64,000 nucleotides of DNA from Endozoicomonas sp. SCSIO W0465 (GTDB taxonomy: Bacteria; Pseudomonadota; Gammaproteobacteria; Pseudomonadales; Endozoicomonadaceae): NCBI RefSeq assembly GCF_023716865.1, contig NZ_CP092417.1, forward strand, positions 6,302,001 to 6,366,000, written 5' to 3'. The translations under genes and the position numbers were made by a program. Positions 26,491-37,600 of the stretch are shown piece after piece (position 1 is the first letter of the stretch; each line of letters opens with the position of its first letter). A model generated the notes under the pieces. The model saw only the letters and a program-made list of their open reading frames with translations. It did no database searches and was not told where the DNA came from.

Positions 26491-26520
26491 ATAAATCCGG
26501 ATCTTCCGATCCGGATTTAT
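26491..26520. terminator. Bidirectional hairpin between potC and macrodomain-Deltex gene
   Basis: ATAAATCCGGATC pairs perfectly with GATCCGGATTTAT (13 bp) around TTCC. It lies between convergent genes and likely ends both transcripts, although only short T-runs flank it. Confidence 0.75.
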
Positions 26521-26576
26521 CTTCCATCTATCAACTGTCTTAAATCATAAAGCTAAAACCGAAAAAAAATCTCTAC

Positions 26577-29500
26577 TTAACGATCAGAAAAAAGCAAACG
26601 CACCAGTTTCGACGTGTCAAGCTTATCCTGCAGTGAGTGTATTGATGCCAGTCCCACTATCTCATTCAGTGCTCTGTTTTGGTAAGTAGTGTCTGGATAA
26701 CCATGATTTCCCTCACCACCAGAGTCTGATGTTTTCAAATGGACGTTGAAGGTGATGCCGAATTTACCCGTGGTATTTGACTTATCAATTTTATAAATCA
26801 ACTTCTCTTGGTGGAGTATTGCAAGCAGCCTGAGAAGCTCTTTGCCGACCGCATTATTGGGTAAATAGTGAGTTTCATTTTTATAAGTCATGTCCAGTCG
26901 TCGCCCATCACTCAGTTGAGAAGGTGCAGTTGCCTCAATACGTACAATGATTCGACCTGCTCCCGGGTATCCCGGTAAGTCACGGCTGTCTTGCCTGATC
27001 TGCAAAGGTCGGTAATTGATTGCTGCGAACTCTTCCGCAAGCTTTGCTGCTTCAGACAAGCTGACCCCCTGATCCTGATAATCAACTGCACAGTCAGAAC
27101 AAACCTGAAGTCCTTTAACCTGCTGAGAACCTTTTTCAGGCTTTGATTCACCACAAATACCGCAGTCAATAGCGTTGCTACTTTCTCTAAAGGCGGTAGC
27201 TGCACCTTCTTGGGATCTGGAAACTCCGGTAGCCTCTGAGCCCGTTCCTGCGCTTGAAGAAAAAGCAGCATCAATGCCCGGGCTGGTTCGGCCTGAAGTC
27301 ATTCGACCAGGTCTGGAAAAGACTGATGTCGTGCTGGCCTGTGATCGAAAATAAGGTGAGGTTTGCTTCGGGATCGCACCGGGATTTGCAGGGAATATCT
27401 TGCCTGAAATACCCGCCGGGAAGTCGCTGACAGCTGCTCTCACCGGCGGCAAACGCACCGGATTAGCAGTGTTCAGGCTCTTGAAGGTCCGGATAAATGT
27501 ATCATGCACCTTCCAATCATCATCTTTCCAACCCACGAGTATTAATTTGGGTACCTTGGATAATGCCTGTATACGTGGATCCCGGTAAGCCGCATGGAGA
27601 GCATGGGCCATACCTGAACCACTGCCACCAAAAATAGCGCAACCAATAAAGCAACTGACAATGGTATTGCTACCCTTGTTATGGGCCTCAAGGAGCAGTG
27701 AAACAAAAGCATTGGTGAAATCCTGATGATACTTTTGTTGATCAAAAAATGCCTTGTTGCGGACACCGGAACTTTTCACACTGACGGTATAATCTGCTAC
27801 GTTCGGGGCAACCACGTTATGAATATGCTGACAATGACGCAAACCAAACTTGGGATTCCGGGCATAGCCATATGGTCCTGTCGTATAACACATGCCAGTA
27901 TGAACGGGTGCCTGACGATGAGTATCCCGGTCAAATTCATTGCCAAGATCATCTGAAAACTGTTTTGCAATACCTCCGCCATGTTTCATTCTGCTATTTG
28001 CAGCATTGACCAGATCGAATGGCGTTCCTTGTTTCGAGAGCTCTTTGGCATAACCGAACATTCCCTTGTCAGGGTGCATCACGACTTCCAGCTGATCACG
28101 AATCAATACACTTGAAGTGTTGTAACCACTGCCTGCTTTTGTTGCTCTTGTTGCTGCAGTACTGGTAGTGGCTGTTGTACTTGTACTGGCTGCAGCCCCG
28201 GAACTGGCCATTGCAGCGGGTGTTTTTACAGAACGTACCGGTGAACGTGCTGCAGGGATTCGTCGGCCTGACTCATACCACTGACGTTCAAAGTCTGTGC
28301 AAGCGGCCCGGTCCTTACCTTGAGAAGACATACCCACCAGAATCAGTTCTGGTGCTCGCTTACCTGTTGACTCAAAATCAGCCTTGGCTTCTGCAACCGC
28401 TTTTGCCAATGCTGTTCCTGTGCCACCCGCAAGACCACAACCAAGCAGAGGGCAGAAAACCCGATGCAATCCCTGACGGTCAGCCGCGTTAAAAACCTCA
28501 AGAAACGTCTTTTTAAGCGTTGCTGCAAAATTCCGGTCACTCGCAAGAGGCACCAACACATTGTGAATCGTCTGGCAATTATGCAAATCAAACCGTTTGC
28601 CGCCACGTTTACAGTCATAAGTGAAACATTCGCCGTAATTTATTCGATTCCGGGGCTGCCAGGACACCTGATGATAATGACCACCAGCGCCGCCAAAGTT
28701 GTCTCTGATCACCTTCGCAATACCACTGTCCAGTTGCAGTTTTACATCAACCGAGTTCACTACCCCATAGGGTATACTGCCATTTTGACGCTCAACCCAT
28801 GTCAATAACCCTCTATTACAGGTCACCAGTGTTACACCGCCAGGCAATGGTTTTTCAGTATCGGTAGCTGAAGAGAAGGCCGGCGTGCCTGCTATGGGAC
28901 TGGTACCTGGATAAGGTGTCGCTGATCGACGTACCAGAGAGCGTGTTGAAGGAATTTCCCGGTACGACTCATGCCACTGGCTTTCAAAATCTGCGCAAGC
29001 GGCCCGGTCCCCTGCAGAAGAAGACATACCCACCAGAATCAGTTCTGGTGCTTGCTTACCTGTTGATTCAAAATCAGCTTTGGCTTCTGCAACCGCTTTG
29101 GCCAGGGCTGCTCCTGTGCCACCCGCACGCCCACAACTGAGCAGAGGGGTGAAAACCCGGGGCAATCCGTTACTATCAGCCGCTTGAAAAACCTCAAGAA
29201 AGGTATTTTTAAGCGTTGCTGCAAAATTCGGCTCTCCCGCAAAAGGTACCAACACATTGTGAACCGTCAGGCAATTATCCAAACTAGACGCTTTGCTGCC
29301 ACGGTTACAGTTATAAGTGAAACATTCGCCGTAATTTATGCGATTGTGGGGCTGTCGGGAGACCTGATGATAATGACCGCCAGCACCGCCAAAGTTGTCT
29401 CTGATAACCTTCGCAACGCCACTTTCCAGTTGCCGGTGTACGTCGACCGAATTCACTATCCCATAGGGTTTGATGCCATTTTCACGTTTGACCCATGTCA

Positions 29501-29792
29501 ATAGCCCTTCGTTACAGGTAACCAGTGTTACGTGGCCTGGCAATCTTTTTTCAGAACCGGTAGCCGGATAATTATAATAAGATGACAGTTCATGTGTTGT
29601 GACCACGCTTTTGCCAACTAAATGCATCAGAGCAGGATGCCTTTTCAATTCTCCCAGCAGGCGCCTGTGATCACTTGGGCCAACCGTTCGCCCAAAGATG
29701 AACTGTCTACTGGTATTAATTCCACAATCCCGGAGACTAATAGAACCCCTGACGCTTACCTGGTCACAGAAATCATTAATAGCAACATCCAT
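26577..29792 (-). CDS. Triple-macrodomain protein with C-terminal Deltex-like (DTC) domain
   Basis: The start is the ATG at 29792 (GGAG 7 bases ahead); the frame opens 16 codons earlier. Of about 1,071 residues, macrodomains 1 (about 87-258) and 2 (about 320-489) are close copies, with VNSVDV, GGAGGHYHQV and GGTG-type loops. Macrodomain 3 (about 562-760) has the classical VNAANSRMKHGGGIAKQF. A Ser/Thr/Gly-rich linker leads to CGIC (877-880) and CSDC (898-901), which look like one zinc site of a RING. The final 110 residues read LPGYPGAG, YLPNNAVGKELLRLL, SNTTG, VHLKT and NHGYPD, as in the Deltex C-terminal domain. H1018, H1030 and E1044 fall at positions that I recall as critical in human DTX2. 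This suggests ADP-ribose binding or hydrolysis joined to ubiquitin transfer on ADP-ribose. Host targeting is inference. Confidence 0.85.
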   Translation of the reverse strand: MDVAINDFCDQVSVRGSISLRDCGINTSRQFIFGRTVGPSDHRRLLGELKRHPALMHLVGKSVVTTHELSSYYNYPATGSEKRLPGHVTLVTCNEGLLTWVKRENGIKPYGIVNSVDVHRQLESGVAKVIRDNFGGAGGHYHQVSRQPHNRINYGECFTYNCNRGSKASSLDNCLTVHNVLVPFAGEPNFAATLKNTFLEVFQAADSNGLPRVFTPLLSCGRAGGTGAALAKAVAEAKADFESTGKQAPELILVGMSSSAGDRAACADFESQWHESYREIPSTRSLVRRSATPYPGTSPIAGTPAFSSATDTEKPLPGGVTLVTCNRGLLTWVERQNGSIPYGVVNSVDVKLQLDSGIAKVIRDNFGGAGGHYHQVSWQPRNRINYGECFTYDCKRGGKRFDLHNCQTIHNVLVPLASDRNFAATLKKTFLEVFNAADRQGLHRVFCPLLGCGLAGGTGTALAKAVAEAKADFESTGKRAPELILVGMSSQGKDRAACTDFERQWYESGRRIPAARSPVRSVKTPAAMASSGAAASTSTTATTSTAATRATKAGSGYNTSSVLIRDQLEVVMHPDKGMFGYAKELSKQGTPFDLVNAANSRMKHGGGIAKQFSDDLGNEFDRDTHRQAPVHTGMCYTTGPYGYARNPKFGLRHCQHIHNVVAPNVADYTVSVKSSGVRNKAFFDQQKYHQDFTNAFVSLLLEAHNKGSNTIVSCFIGCAIFGGSGSGMAHALHAAYRDPRIQALSKVPKLILVGWKDDDWKVHDTFIRTFKSLNTANPVRLPPVRAAVSDFPAGISGKIFPANPGAIPKQTSPYFRSQASTTSVFSRPGRMTSGRTSPGIDAAFSSSAGTGSEATGVSRSQEGAATAFRESSNAIDCGICGESKPEKGSQQVKGLQVCSDCAVDYQDQGVSLSEAAKLAEEFAAINYRPLQIRQDSRDLPGYPGAGRIIVRIEATAPSQLSDGRRLDMTYKNETHYLPNNAVGKELLRLLAILHQEKLIYKIDKSNTTGKFGITFNVHLKTSDSGGEGNHGYPDTTYQNRALNEIVGLASIHSLQDKLDTSKLVRLLFSDR

Positions 29793-29954
29793 TTCAGTCT
29801 CCTTGAATACCGTCAAATCGATAATTGTTAAATTACACAATCAAGCATCGGCTACCGAAGCACTATGCCCATAATCATTAGACTGAAATCCAAAAATATA
29901 GTTCCAATTTGCCATCTTGAGTGATTGCGGTCATGACGACAGCTTTATCACGCC
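29793..29954. other. Degenerate tail of the broken ATP-grasp/DUF4116 gene
   Basis: On the minus strand, bases upstream of 29955 still encode DUF4116-like residues (RDKAVVMTAITQDG) in a shifted frame, then the likeness fades. It is a decayed 3' end of the IS-split gene, lying just upstream of the macrodomain-Deltex gene and perhaps holding its promoter. Confidence 0.6.
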
Positions 29955-30246
29955 TCAGCGCTTAACTAAATATTTCCGGTCTTCTGGATGTGCTCGAATG
30001 ACCGGGAATACTACGTCTTTATCATTTCGAACCGATTGGCTCGCATATCTCAGCCCATGCTTCAGCAAGATATTCCTGACATCTTCTTTATGATCCGGAG
30101 GTGTCTGACTCGGTTGAATAGCAAACTCCAGACGGTAACTGAAGGATGGTTTGATGACAAAGTATTGATTTCTCAAGCAACCATAAACAAGCTCAACCAA
30201 TGAAGTAGCGTCTCTGATATCTTCGGACAATAAAAGATGATGCAAG

Positions 30247-31355
30247 GGCTAAGTTACCGTTAATGGTTGGAAGCACCAATGTTCAGTAATTCTGCTGATC
30301 AACCGGCCAACAGTTAATTTTTTTGCTGCCGTCAGTTCTCGCCTCCAGGCCAGATAATGGGGAAGGTAACGAGTTGCAACCCCTTGGAATACGCCGCCAA
30401 TCCAGCGTTTTAAATGACTGTGATAAGAATTTACAGTCTGGATGTGGTAGATGCCTTCAACAACATGTTGACCTGCTGATGTCACCAGCTCCTTGAAGAC
30501 AAATCCAAGCTTGTCAGCAAGTTTTTCGTGAGCGAGGTGTGCATCCGCACAGACCGTGGCCTGTATCGATATGCGGCCATTTAAATGCCTGCACAATTCA
30601 TTAGCACTTTCGTTTTCTAATACACCGTCAACGGTATTTCGATTACGGTCCCGAGCCACCATTACCGGGACTTTTCGGGCTTTGTTGGGATCATTACCCC
30701 GCTTTCGGGTTGGCCGTGGAAGGCCTTCTCTTTGCCCTTTGAAGGATTCACGGAAAAATGTTTCATCAAGCTCAGTAATGCCACAAAGCTCTTCTGCTTG
30801 ATCATTATTAATCACTTCAAGAAAGCGGTGACGCCAGCGGAACGCAGTTTTCAAGTCAATGGCATTCTCAGCAGCAGCTGGTCGCAAGACCATAGAGTGA
30901 GTCATACCTGCGAGGTACTTGTTCCATTTTTCAGGGTGCCTGAGCCTTGCCAAAGGCGTTCCACTAAAGGCGTTAAACGTTGAGTCGCAAGTCTTGCAGT
31001 GGTAGCGCTGTCGGCCATTTCGTATGCCCCAGCGACCAACGCTATGGCTTTTGCATTTGGGGCACCTGGGGTTTTCGGCAAATTGGGCAAGTATGCTCTT
31101 TTCTACGTCAGGTGTTGCATTATCGTTATTGGGTATAGATTCACTGTAAACAGGTTCAGAGTCAGTGGTTTCTACTACCTCGGTAACCTCTATTTGAGTA
31201 CTAAGGAGCGAGTTGTTAAGAATGTCTCGCTGTTCACTGGTTAATGTTGAAATGGAATCAATAAAATTCTGGAAGAGTTCAGATTGCATATCACTCCCCT
31301 ACAACGTAGATTTTATGGGAGTTTAGCTGATTCAACCATTAACGGTAACTTAGCC
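30247..31355 (-). mobile_element. IS1595-family insertion sequence A, copy 2
   Basis: This has the same ends as copy 1 at 10858 and appears identical in sequence. It is flanked by the duplication TGATGCAAG (30238-30246 and 31356-31364), again 9 bp. It lies inside the first ATP-grasp/DUF4116 gene. Confidence 0.93.
30249..31289 (-). CDS. IS1595-family transposase (IS A, copy 2)
   Basis: The 346 residues are identical to the transposase at 10860-11900, with the same zinc ribbon and catalytic segments (ITELDETFF, CADAH, NSYHSHLKRWIGG). Identity of the two copies points to recent transposition. Confidence 0.93.
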   Translation of the reverse strand: MQSELFQNFIDSISTLTSEQRDILNNSLLSTQIEVTEVVETTDSEPVYSESIPNNDNATPDVEKSILAQFAENPRCPKCKSHSVGRWGIRNGRQRYHCKTCDSTFNAFSGTPLARLRHPEKWNKYLAGMTHSMVLRPAAAENAIDLKTAFRWRHRFLEVINNDQAEELCGITELDETFFRESFKGQREGLPRPTRKRGNDPNKARKVPVMVARDRNRNTVDGVLENESANELCRHLNGRISIQATVCADAHLAHEKLADKLGFVFKELVTSAGQHVVEGIYHIQTVNSYHSHLKRWIGGVFQGVATRYLPHYLAWRRELTAAKKLTVGRLISRITEHWCFQPLTVT

Positions 31356-34300
31356 TGATGCAAGAGTTCCCTGCGTGTTTCTTCACCGATCTCATCACTC
31401 ATTAACATTTCCCGAAAATGAGCCTCCGATTTTTTCATGCACTTTGCTAATCGTTGAGTATGATCAATAAACTGTTGGAGGTGATTGCTTAATAACGGGT
31501 AGCATTGAAGAGTCGTGAAAGAATAAAGATAACTGGGTGAGAAAAGACAATGTTTAAAGGAAAATCTGTTGGCTTCTGCCGCAAAGTCGCTATTAAGCCG
31601 TTGTGCAAGCAAATTAAAGCTCCATTGATCCCCTTTAACAATGGGTCTGTAATCAAGATGCTGATCCAGATCATCAATAGTCTGTAACACAATTATCAGC
31701 TTTTCAAAGGCATCCTGCATAGCTTGCCTTGACGTCATTCGGGGGCATTCGACGATAATTTCTCCCGCTACAGCGTTACAACTTAGCTTCATACTATCGG
31801 CATTTTTATCCAATTCGATTTCTTTCAGTAACTGCGCCAGAAACCACATACGTTTTAACTTTCCGGGTTGATCGGTGCCATCAGGGTAAGCAAATTCGTC
31901 AGAAAATGTCAGCCGCAAGGTTCGTCCTTTTCCTCCCTCTGCGTGTTCAAGTAGCTCGATAAGGCCCACATGATTTCCAAACTTCAGGTTAATAATCAAG
32001 GCATCTCCCAAACTGAAGACAGTCCCCTGACGCTCTAATCTTTCGATGGATGCTTTGCCGGATGGCCTCAATAGCAGTGCCTCTTCACCCGGGGCCGAAC
32101 AATCAACATAGGTAATCTTCATTTTTGTAGATACCCTGCCCTGACCAGAAGACAGAGTAATCGGTCCCAGCGCCTTTACGAAGCGCTGATGCAGGGCGAA
32201 AATCAGCTCATGGACACTCCGGACCTGCCCAGACTGCCAGGGGTTGAGAGCCTGAAGACAGGATTGTAACTGATGACAGGCCGCCACCCACTGGCGAAAA
32301 GTTCCCGGGGATACCGGTGGTTTTTCACCGCCCTGCAGGGGCAGAGTGATACACTCTAACCCTGATCCAATGGTCTGTTTCAATGCCTCGAAACGGGTCA
32401 TCAATTGAGGTAATTCATCCAGCAATGGCTGGAGCTTGGGTGAATGGTTGGCCAGCTGCAGGAATGCCCGGTAACCATCCAACAGCGCTTCAGCCCCCTG
32501 AATCAGTTGTTTTGTGCGGGTCTGAGTTGCAGCCAGCATCTCTGACCGTTGTGCCGACATGCTCAATTTTATCGGGTTTGTTAGACAGTCCAGTCCGCCA
32601 CCGGGAGCGAAAAATGCCAGCAAGCGAGCATTTTGGTCGGTAAGCCAGTGGAAAGCGGTAGCCACCTGAAGGAATGTGCCTTCAGGTGGCGATAAATCAT
32701 CCTTTAATGCGACGACGTTCGTTAATGGCTCATCCGAAAAGGCAGAGGATGCGCTTCTGTGACTTGCCAGTTCTCCAGTCAGATCACCGGCAACCACAAA
32801 GGCACCTGGCGAACCGTTAAAGCGGGCGCAGGCCAGCGTCGCCTGCTGGCCATCCCGGGCGGCCACGGCCGGGTAGTGGTCACCGGCCAGCAGACAGGGT
32901 TTTTCTGCCTGCCTCAGGGTGATCGCCACATGGTCATTGGTTCCACCGGCAGCGAAAACAAAACCTGCTGCCCGCTCCAGGCACTCAGGCTCAAGCATCC
33001 ACTCTTCACCGTGTCGGGCCACGACAATGGCTCCCTCCGGCAGGGTGTCTGCTGCCCGGTTTTTGGCCACCCAGAGTGGTCCGGTGCAGTAGCCTTCGCT
33101 GGCGCCCTCGCCACTGGCCAGGGTCTCTTCGGGTTCGGGTATGGAGAGGGCAAAATCCATGCTGCCGGAGAGTCGGGTAACAGGGCGCACCTGCAACAGG
33201 AACAGGCGACCCTCATGATCGATAGCAAACTCCACATCCACAGGGCAGAGCAATAGATCTTCCAGCCTGGTTACCGCCTCCCTCAGTTCTGCAACCAGCT
33301 CATCACAGAGCCGCTCGCTACCAGTGTCTGACGGGGTATCAGCATCCTGAATCTCTGTTTCTGAATAGCCGTTATTATCGGTGTTCTTTTGCAGAACAAA
33401 GTGACTTGAAACCGTCCCGGGAAGGTATTGCGCGTTATCAGCCCCAGCCTTACGATCAATGTCGATACGATGGGGAATGGTGCCGGACTGACCGGCCACT
33501 GCACCTCTGGGCTGACCGGATGTGTACTCAACCCGGACGGTATCATCCTGCAGTGATTGATAGCTCATGACCACCCCGCCATAGTGGCAGTCAATGCAGT
33601 GTTGGATAATCAGTGCCATGGGTTGTGGTTCACCCTTGGGGCAGACTTCTGGCCGGTAACCGGAAGCCATCACCTTAAGACAGGTCCGCAACACGTCATC
33701 TTCGCCCTGAACTTCAGAGCGATATTTGCCCGCCTGGGCATCGCCATAGTTATCTTCGTTGATGCCAGAACTGCGCACAATCACCGGCTGTGAAGGGGAC
33801 AGTTCGTCCAGCTGACGGCGCAGATCCCTGATGTGTCGGGCAGCTTCAGAATCTTTAACTTGTTGGTAAAAGTCATCGCTGGCGATAAATACTGACAGGC
33901 CTGTCAGCCAGTTATCCCTTTTGGCCTGGTCTGAGGGTGGCAAGGTATTGAGGTGGTCCCTGATGGTTGCCAGACTGGTTTGTCCCGCTTCATCAAGCAT
34001 CCCGGGAGTGATCCCGGAGAGATAGGGTGCTAAACGACCCATATCCAGAGGGTGTTGTTCCAGCGTATTCATCACCTGAGCGGTAACACATTTGAACGGC
34101 GGGATCGGCAGGCCTGTCTCCTGCATGCGCCGTAAAAACATCCCCTTGCCACCGAGTTGTTCCCGGTTCAGGAGAGAGTAATCAGCAGCCGAGTCTAGCG
34201 GAGCTGAAACCAATATACGACAAAAGCGCTTATTTAATGGCGCTGTGTCGGGAGTGCCTTTGGCACCAATTTGACTGCCATACCTTTTGCCTGAAGTTTT

Positions 34301-34378
34301 GACCCCGGTATTCTGGTCTGGATTAGTTGTATTAGCAACACCATGAACTGCATCATTATGAACGGTGGGTTGTATCAT

Positions 34379-34683
34379 TAGGTTATCCCTTCAATTTAAC
34401 TTTAACTGTTCATCCATGATCTAATAACCTGCACCTGAAATTTTTGAATGATCGTACAGTCAATATTTTTCCCAATGGATTCAGTAAAATCTGACATTAA
34501 TTTTTTTACAAAGTTCACCCGCTATTCTTAACCAGGTAATTTGGTCAGGATATAAAAACCCGATCATTTACACGCTAATAGTATTTCTTTGGCAGGCCTC
34601 TGGTTACAGAAGCTACTTAGAATAGAGATTTATGATCCGAATTCAGGATGCAATGTTTTTCAATTCAGTAAACAGTGGATAGA
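34379..34683. other. Spacer between paralogues 1 and 2, repeated after paralogue 2
   Basis: No gene is visible. The 305-base spacer resembles the one upstream of copy 2 (38398 onward): both contain TTCTTAACCA, CAGGATATAAAAA, GCCTCTGGTTAC and CAAACAGTGGATA in the same order. The duplication unit therefore included promoter and downstream sequence. Confidence 0.7.
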
Positions 34684-37600
34684 TTATCCTTCAGTTAACA
34701 TAACCTGGCACTCAGGTATATTTCGTTTTTTTTCTTTTGGTACGAATTGAAGAACTGCTGGGTTTATTTTGATTGCTGACCTGATAAAGTCCTCATCATC
34801 TTTAAGCCCGGAATCAATAAAAATGAAGATCCTGGAATTTTTTTCAATGAGTTGTAGCAAATATTGACGATCAGTATGCAGCTCTTTACTGGCATGTCTA
34901 AAGTTACCAAAATCATCATCAATTGCCATTTCAACAATTTTCTTATTGCTTCGGAATCTTTCACTTGCAAAAGCCAGAGCTCCTGAAAACTGTGCGATAG
35001 CAGCCATTACCACCTCATCATCATCCTGAAGTTCCGGACTGGCATGTTCCAGCTCATAGCCATATTGAGCGACTGCAGCCATGACGACATCTTTATCCCC
35101 CCTCAGTTCTTCACTAACCCATTCCAGATCTTTTGGATGTGCGGCAATAGCGGGTAATACCATGTCTTTATCATTTCGAACCGATTGGCTGGCGTATTTC
35201 AGCCCATGCTTCTGCAGGAAATTCTTGATCTGTTCTTTATGTTCCTTGAGTGACTGACCCGGCTGAATATAAAACTCCGGGGTGTAACTGTAGGATGGCT
35301 TGATAACAAAGTATTGATTTCGCAACTGCTCATATACTTGTTCAATCATGGGAGTAGCCTCTCCGGGAGAGAAAAATAAAAGATGATGTAAGAGTTCCCT
35401 GCGGGTGTTCTCACCAATCTCATCACTCATTAACATTTCCCGAAGATGATCCGATGATATTGATTCGGCTAATCGTTGACTGTGATCAATAAACTGTTGG
35501 TGATCTTTACTTAATAGCGGGTAGTACTTGGGAGTACTGCAGGAGCATTCGTAATAGCCGATTAAGAAAAGGCAAAGTCGAAACGCGAATCTGTCGGCTT
35601 CTGCCGAAACATTGCTATCAAGGCTTTGTGCACAGCGTTGTGCAAGCAAGCCGAAGCTCCACTGTTCTCCTTCAAAAATCGGTAAACGATTCAGGTCCCA
35701 ATCAAGATTCGTGGTACCACTTAAGGCTGCTATCAGTTTTTCAAAGGCATCCTGCATGGCTTGCCTTGATACCATTCGGGAGCACTCGACAATAATTGCT
35801 CCCGCTGCGGCGTTACAACGCAGCTTCATGCCATCAGCCTCTTTATCCAGTCCGATCGCTTTCAGTAGTTGTACCAGAAACCACATACGTTTTAACTTGT
35901 CGGATCTATCGCTGCCATCAAGAGAGCAAAATCGGTCAGAAAATGTCAGCCGCAAGGTTCGTCCTTTCCCGCCTTCTGCGTGTTCAAGCAGCTCGATAAG
36001 GCTGATATGATGTCCTAACCGCAAGTTAACAATCAAGGCATCAACCATACTGACGACAGTCCCTATACGCCCTAACGCTTCGATGGACGTTTTGCCGGAC
36101 GGTCTCAATAGCCCCGCCTCCTCACCCGGTGGCGTGCAATCAACATAACTGATGGCCTCTTCCGTAGATAGCGTTCCCTGACCAGAGGCCAGAGTGACCG
36201 GTCCCAGCGCCTTTACGAAGCGCTGATGCAGGGCAAAAATCAGGTCATGGACACTACGGACCTGCTCTGCCCTCAGGGGATTGAGTGCCTGAAGACAGGA
36301 TTGTAACTGATGACAGTCTGCCACCCACTGGCGAAAAGTTCCCGGGGATACCGGCAGTTTTTCATCGGCCCGCAGGGGCAGGGTGATACGCTCTAACCCT
36401 GATCCGATGGTCTGTTTCAGCGTCTCAAACCGGGTCATTAGTTGCGGTAATTCATCTCGCAATGGCTGGAGCTGGGGTGAATGGCGGTCACCAGCCAGCT
36501 GCAGGAATGCCCGGTAACCATCCAACAGGGCTTCAGCCCCCTGAATCAGTTGTTTTGTCCGGGTCTGAGTTGCAGCCAGCAGCTCTGACCGTTGTGCCGA
36601 CATGCTGAGTTTTATCGGGTTTGCCAGACAGCCCAGCCCGCCGCCGGGAGCGAAAAATGCCAGCAAGCGAGCATTTTGGTCGGTAAGCCAGTGGAAAGCG
36701 GTAGCCACCTGACTTAATGTACCTTCAGGTGGCGATAAATCATCCCTTGATGCGACGACGTTCGTTAATGGCTCATCCGAAAAGGCGTAGGATGTACTTC
36801 TGTGACTTGCCAGTTCTCCAGTCAGATCTCCGGCAACCACAAAGGCACCGGGCGAACCGTTAAAACGGGCGCAGGCCAGCGTCGCCTGTTGACCATCCTG
36901 AGCAGCCACGGTCGGATACTGGTCACCGGCCAGCAGACAGGGTTTTTCTGCCTGTCTCAGGGTGATCGCCACATGGTCATTGGTTCCACCGGCGGCAAAA
37001 ACAAAACCTGCTGCCCGCTCCAGGCACTCAGGCTCAAGCATCCACTCTTCACCGTGTCGGGCCACGACAATGGCTCCCTCCGGAAGGGTGTCTGCTGCCC
37101 GATTTTTGGCCACCCAGAGTGGTCCGGTGCAGTAGCCTTCGCTGGCGCCCTCGCCACTGGCCAGGGTCTCTTCGGGTTTGGGGATGGAGAGGGCAAAATC
37201 CATGCCGCCGGAGAGTCGGGTGATAGGGCGCACCTGTAGCAGGAACAGGCAACCCTGACGATCGATGGCAAACTCCACATCCACAGGGCAAAGTAATAAA
37301 TCTTCCAGCTTTGTCACTGCTTCCCTGAGTTCTGCAACCAGCCCATCACTGAGCTGCTGGCTACTTCCGTCTGATTGGGTATCAGCATCCTGAATCTCTG
37401 TTTCCGAATAGCCGTTATTATCAATGTTCTTTTGTAGAACGAAGTGACTTGAAATCGTCCCGGGAAAGTACTGCGCGCTGTCAGCCCCTGCTTTACGGTC
37501 AATGTCGATACGATGGGGAATGGTACCGGACTGTCCGGCCACTGCACCTCTGGGCTGACCGGATGTGTACTCAACCCGGACAGTATCATCCTGCAGTGAT

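Larger units (their letters stand above)
29955..34378 (-). pseudogene. ATP-grasp/phosphohistidine/DUF4116 protein, copy 1, split by IS A
   Basis: This is the first of three tandem paralogues. The 5' part (31356-34378) encodes the PEP-synthase-like ATP-grasp domain (LNREQLGGKG, PVIVRSSGINEDNYG, VDVEFAIDHEG and LLQVRPVTR) and the swivel domain with the phosphorylatable His in GGTNDHVAITLR. IS A is inserted after RRELLH; removing it and one target copy restores RRELLHHLLLSED in frame. The 3' part (29955-30246) holds a DUF4116-type start, RYASQSVRNDKDVV, and ends early at a stop; further DUF4116 sequence lies beyond it in another frame. The 5' part could still make a 1,021-residue protein with 13 residues from the IS. 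Confidence 0.9.

Noticed and set aside
26577..29792. DarG-type macrodomain antitoxin
   Set aside because: No DarT toxin gene is adjacent, and the chain has three macrodomains and a DTC-like end.
32759..33256. 165-codon plus-strand frame, repeated in the other two paralogues
   Set aside because: It recurs because the opposite-strand coding sequence is conserved. It has no ribosome-binding site and no family likeness.
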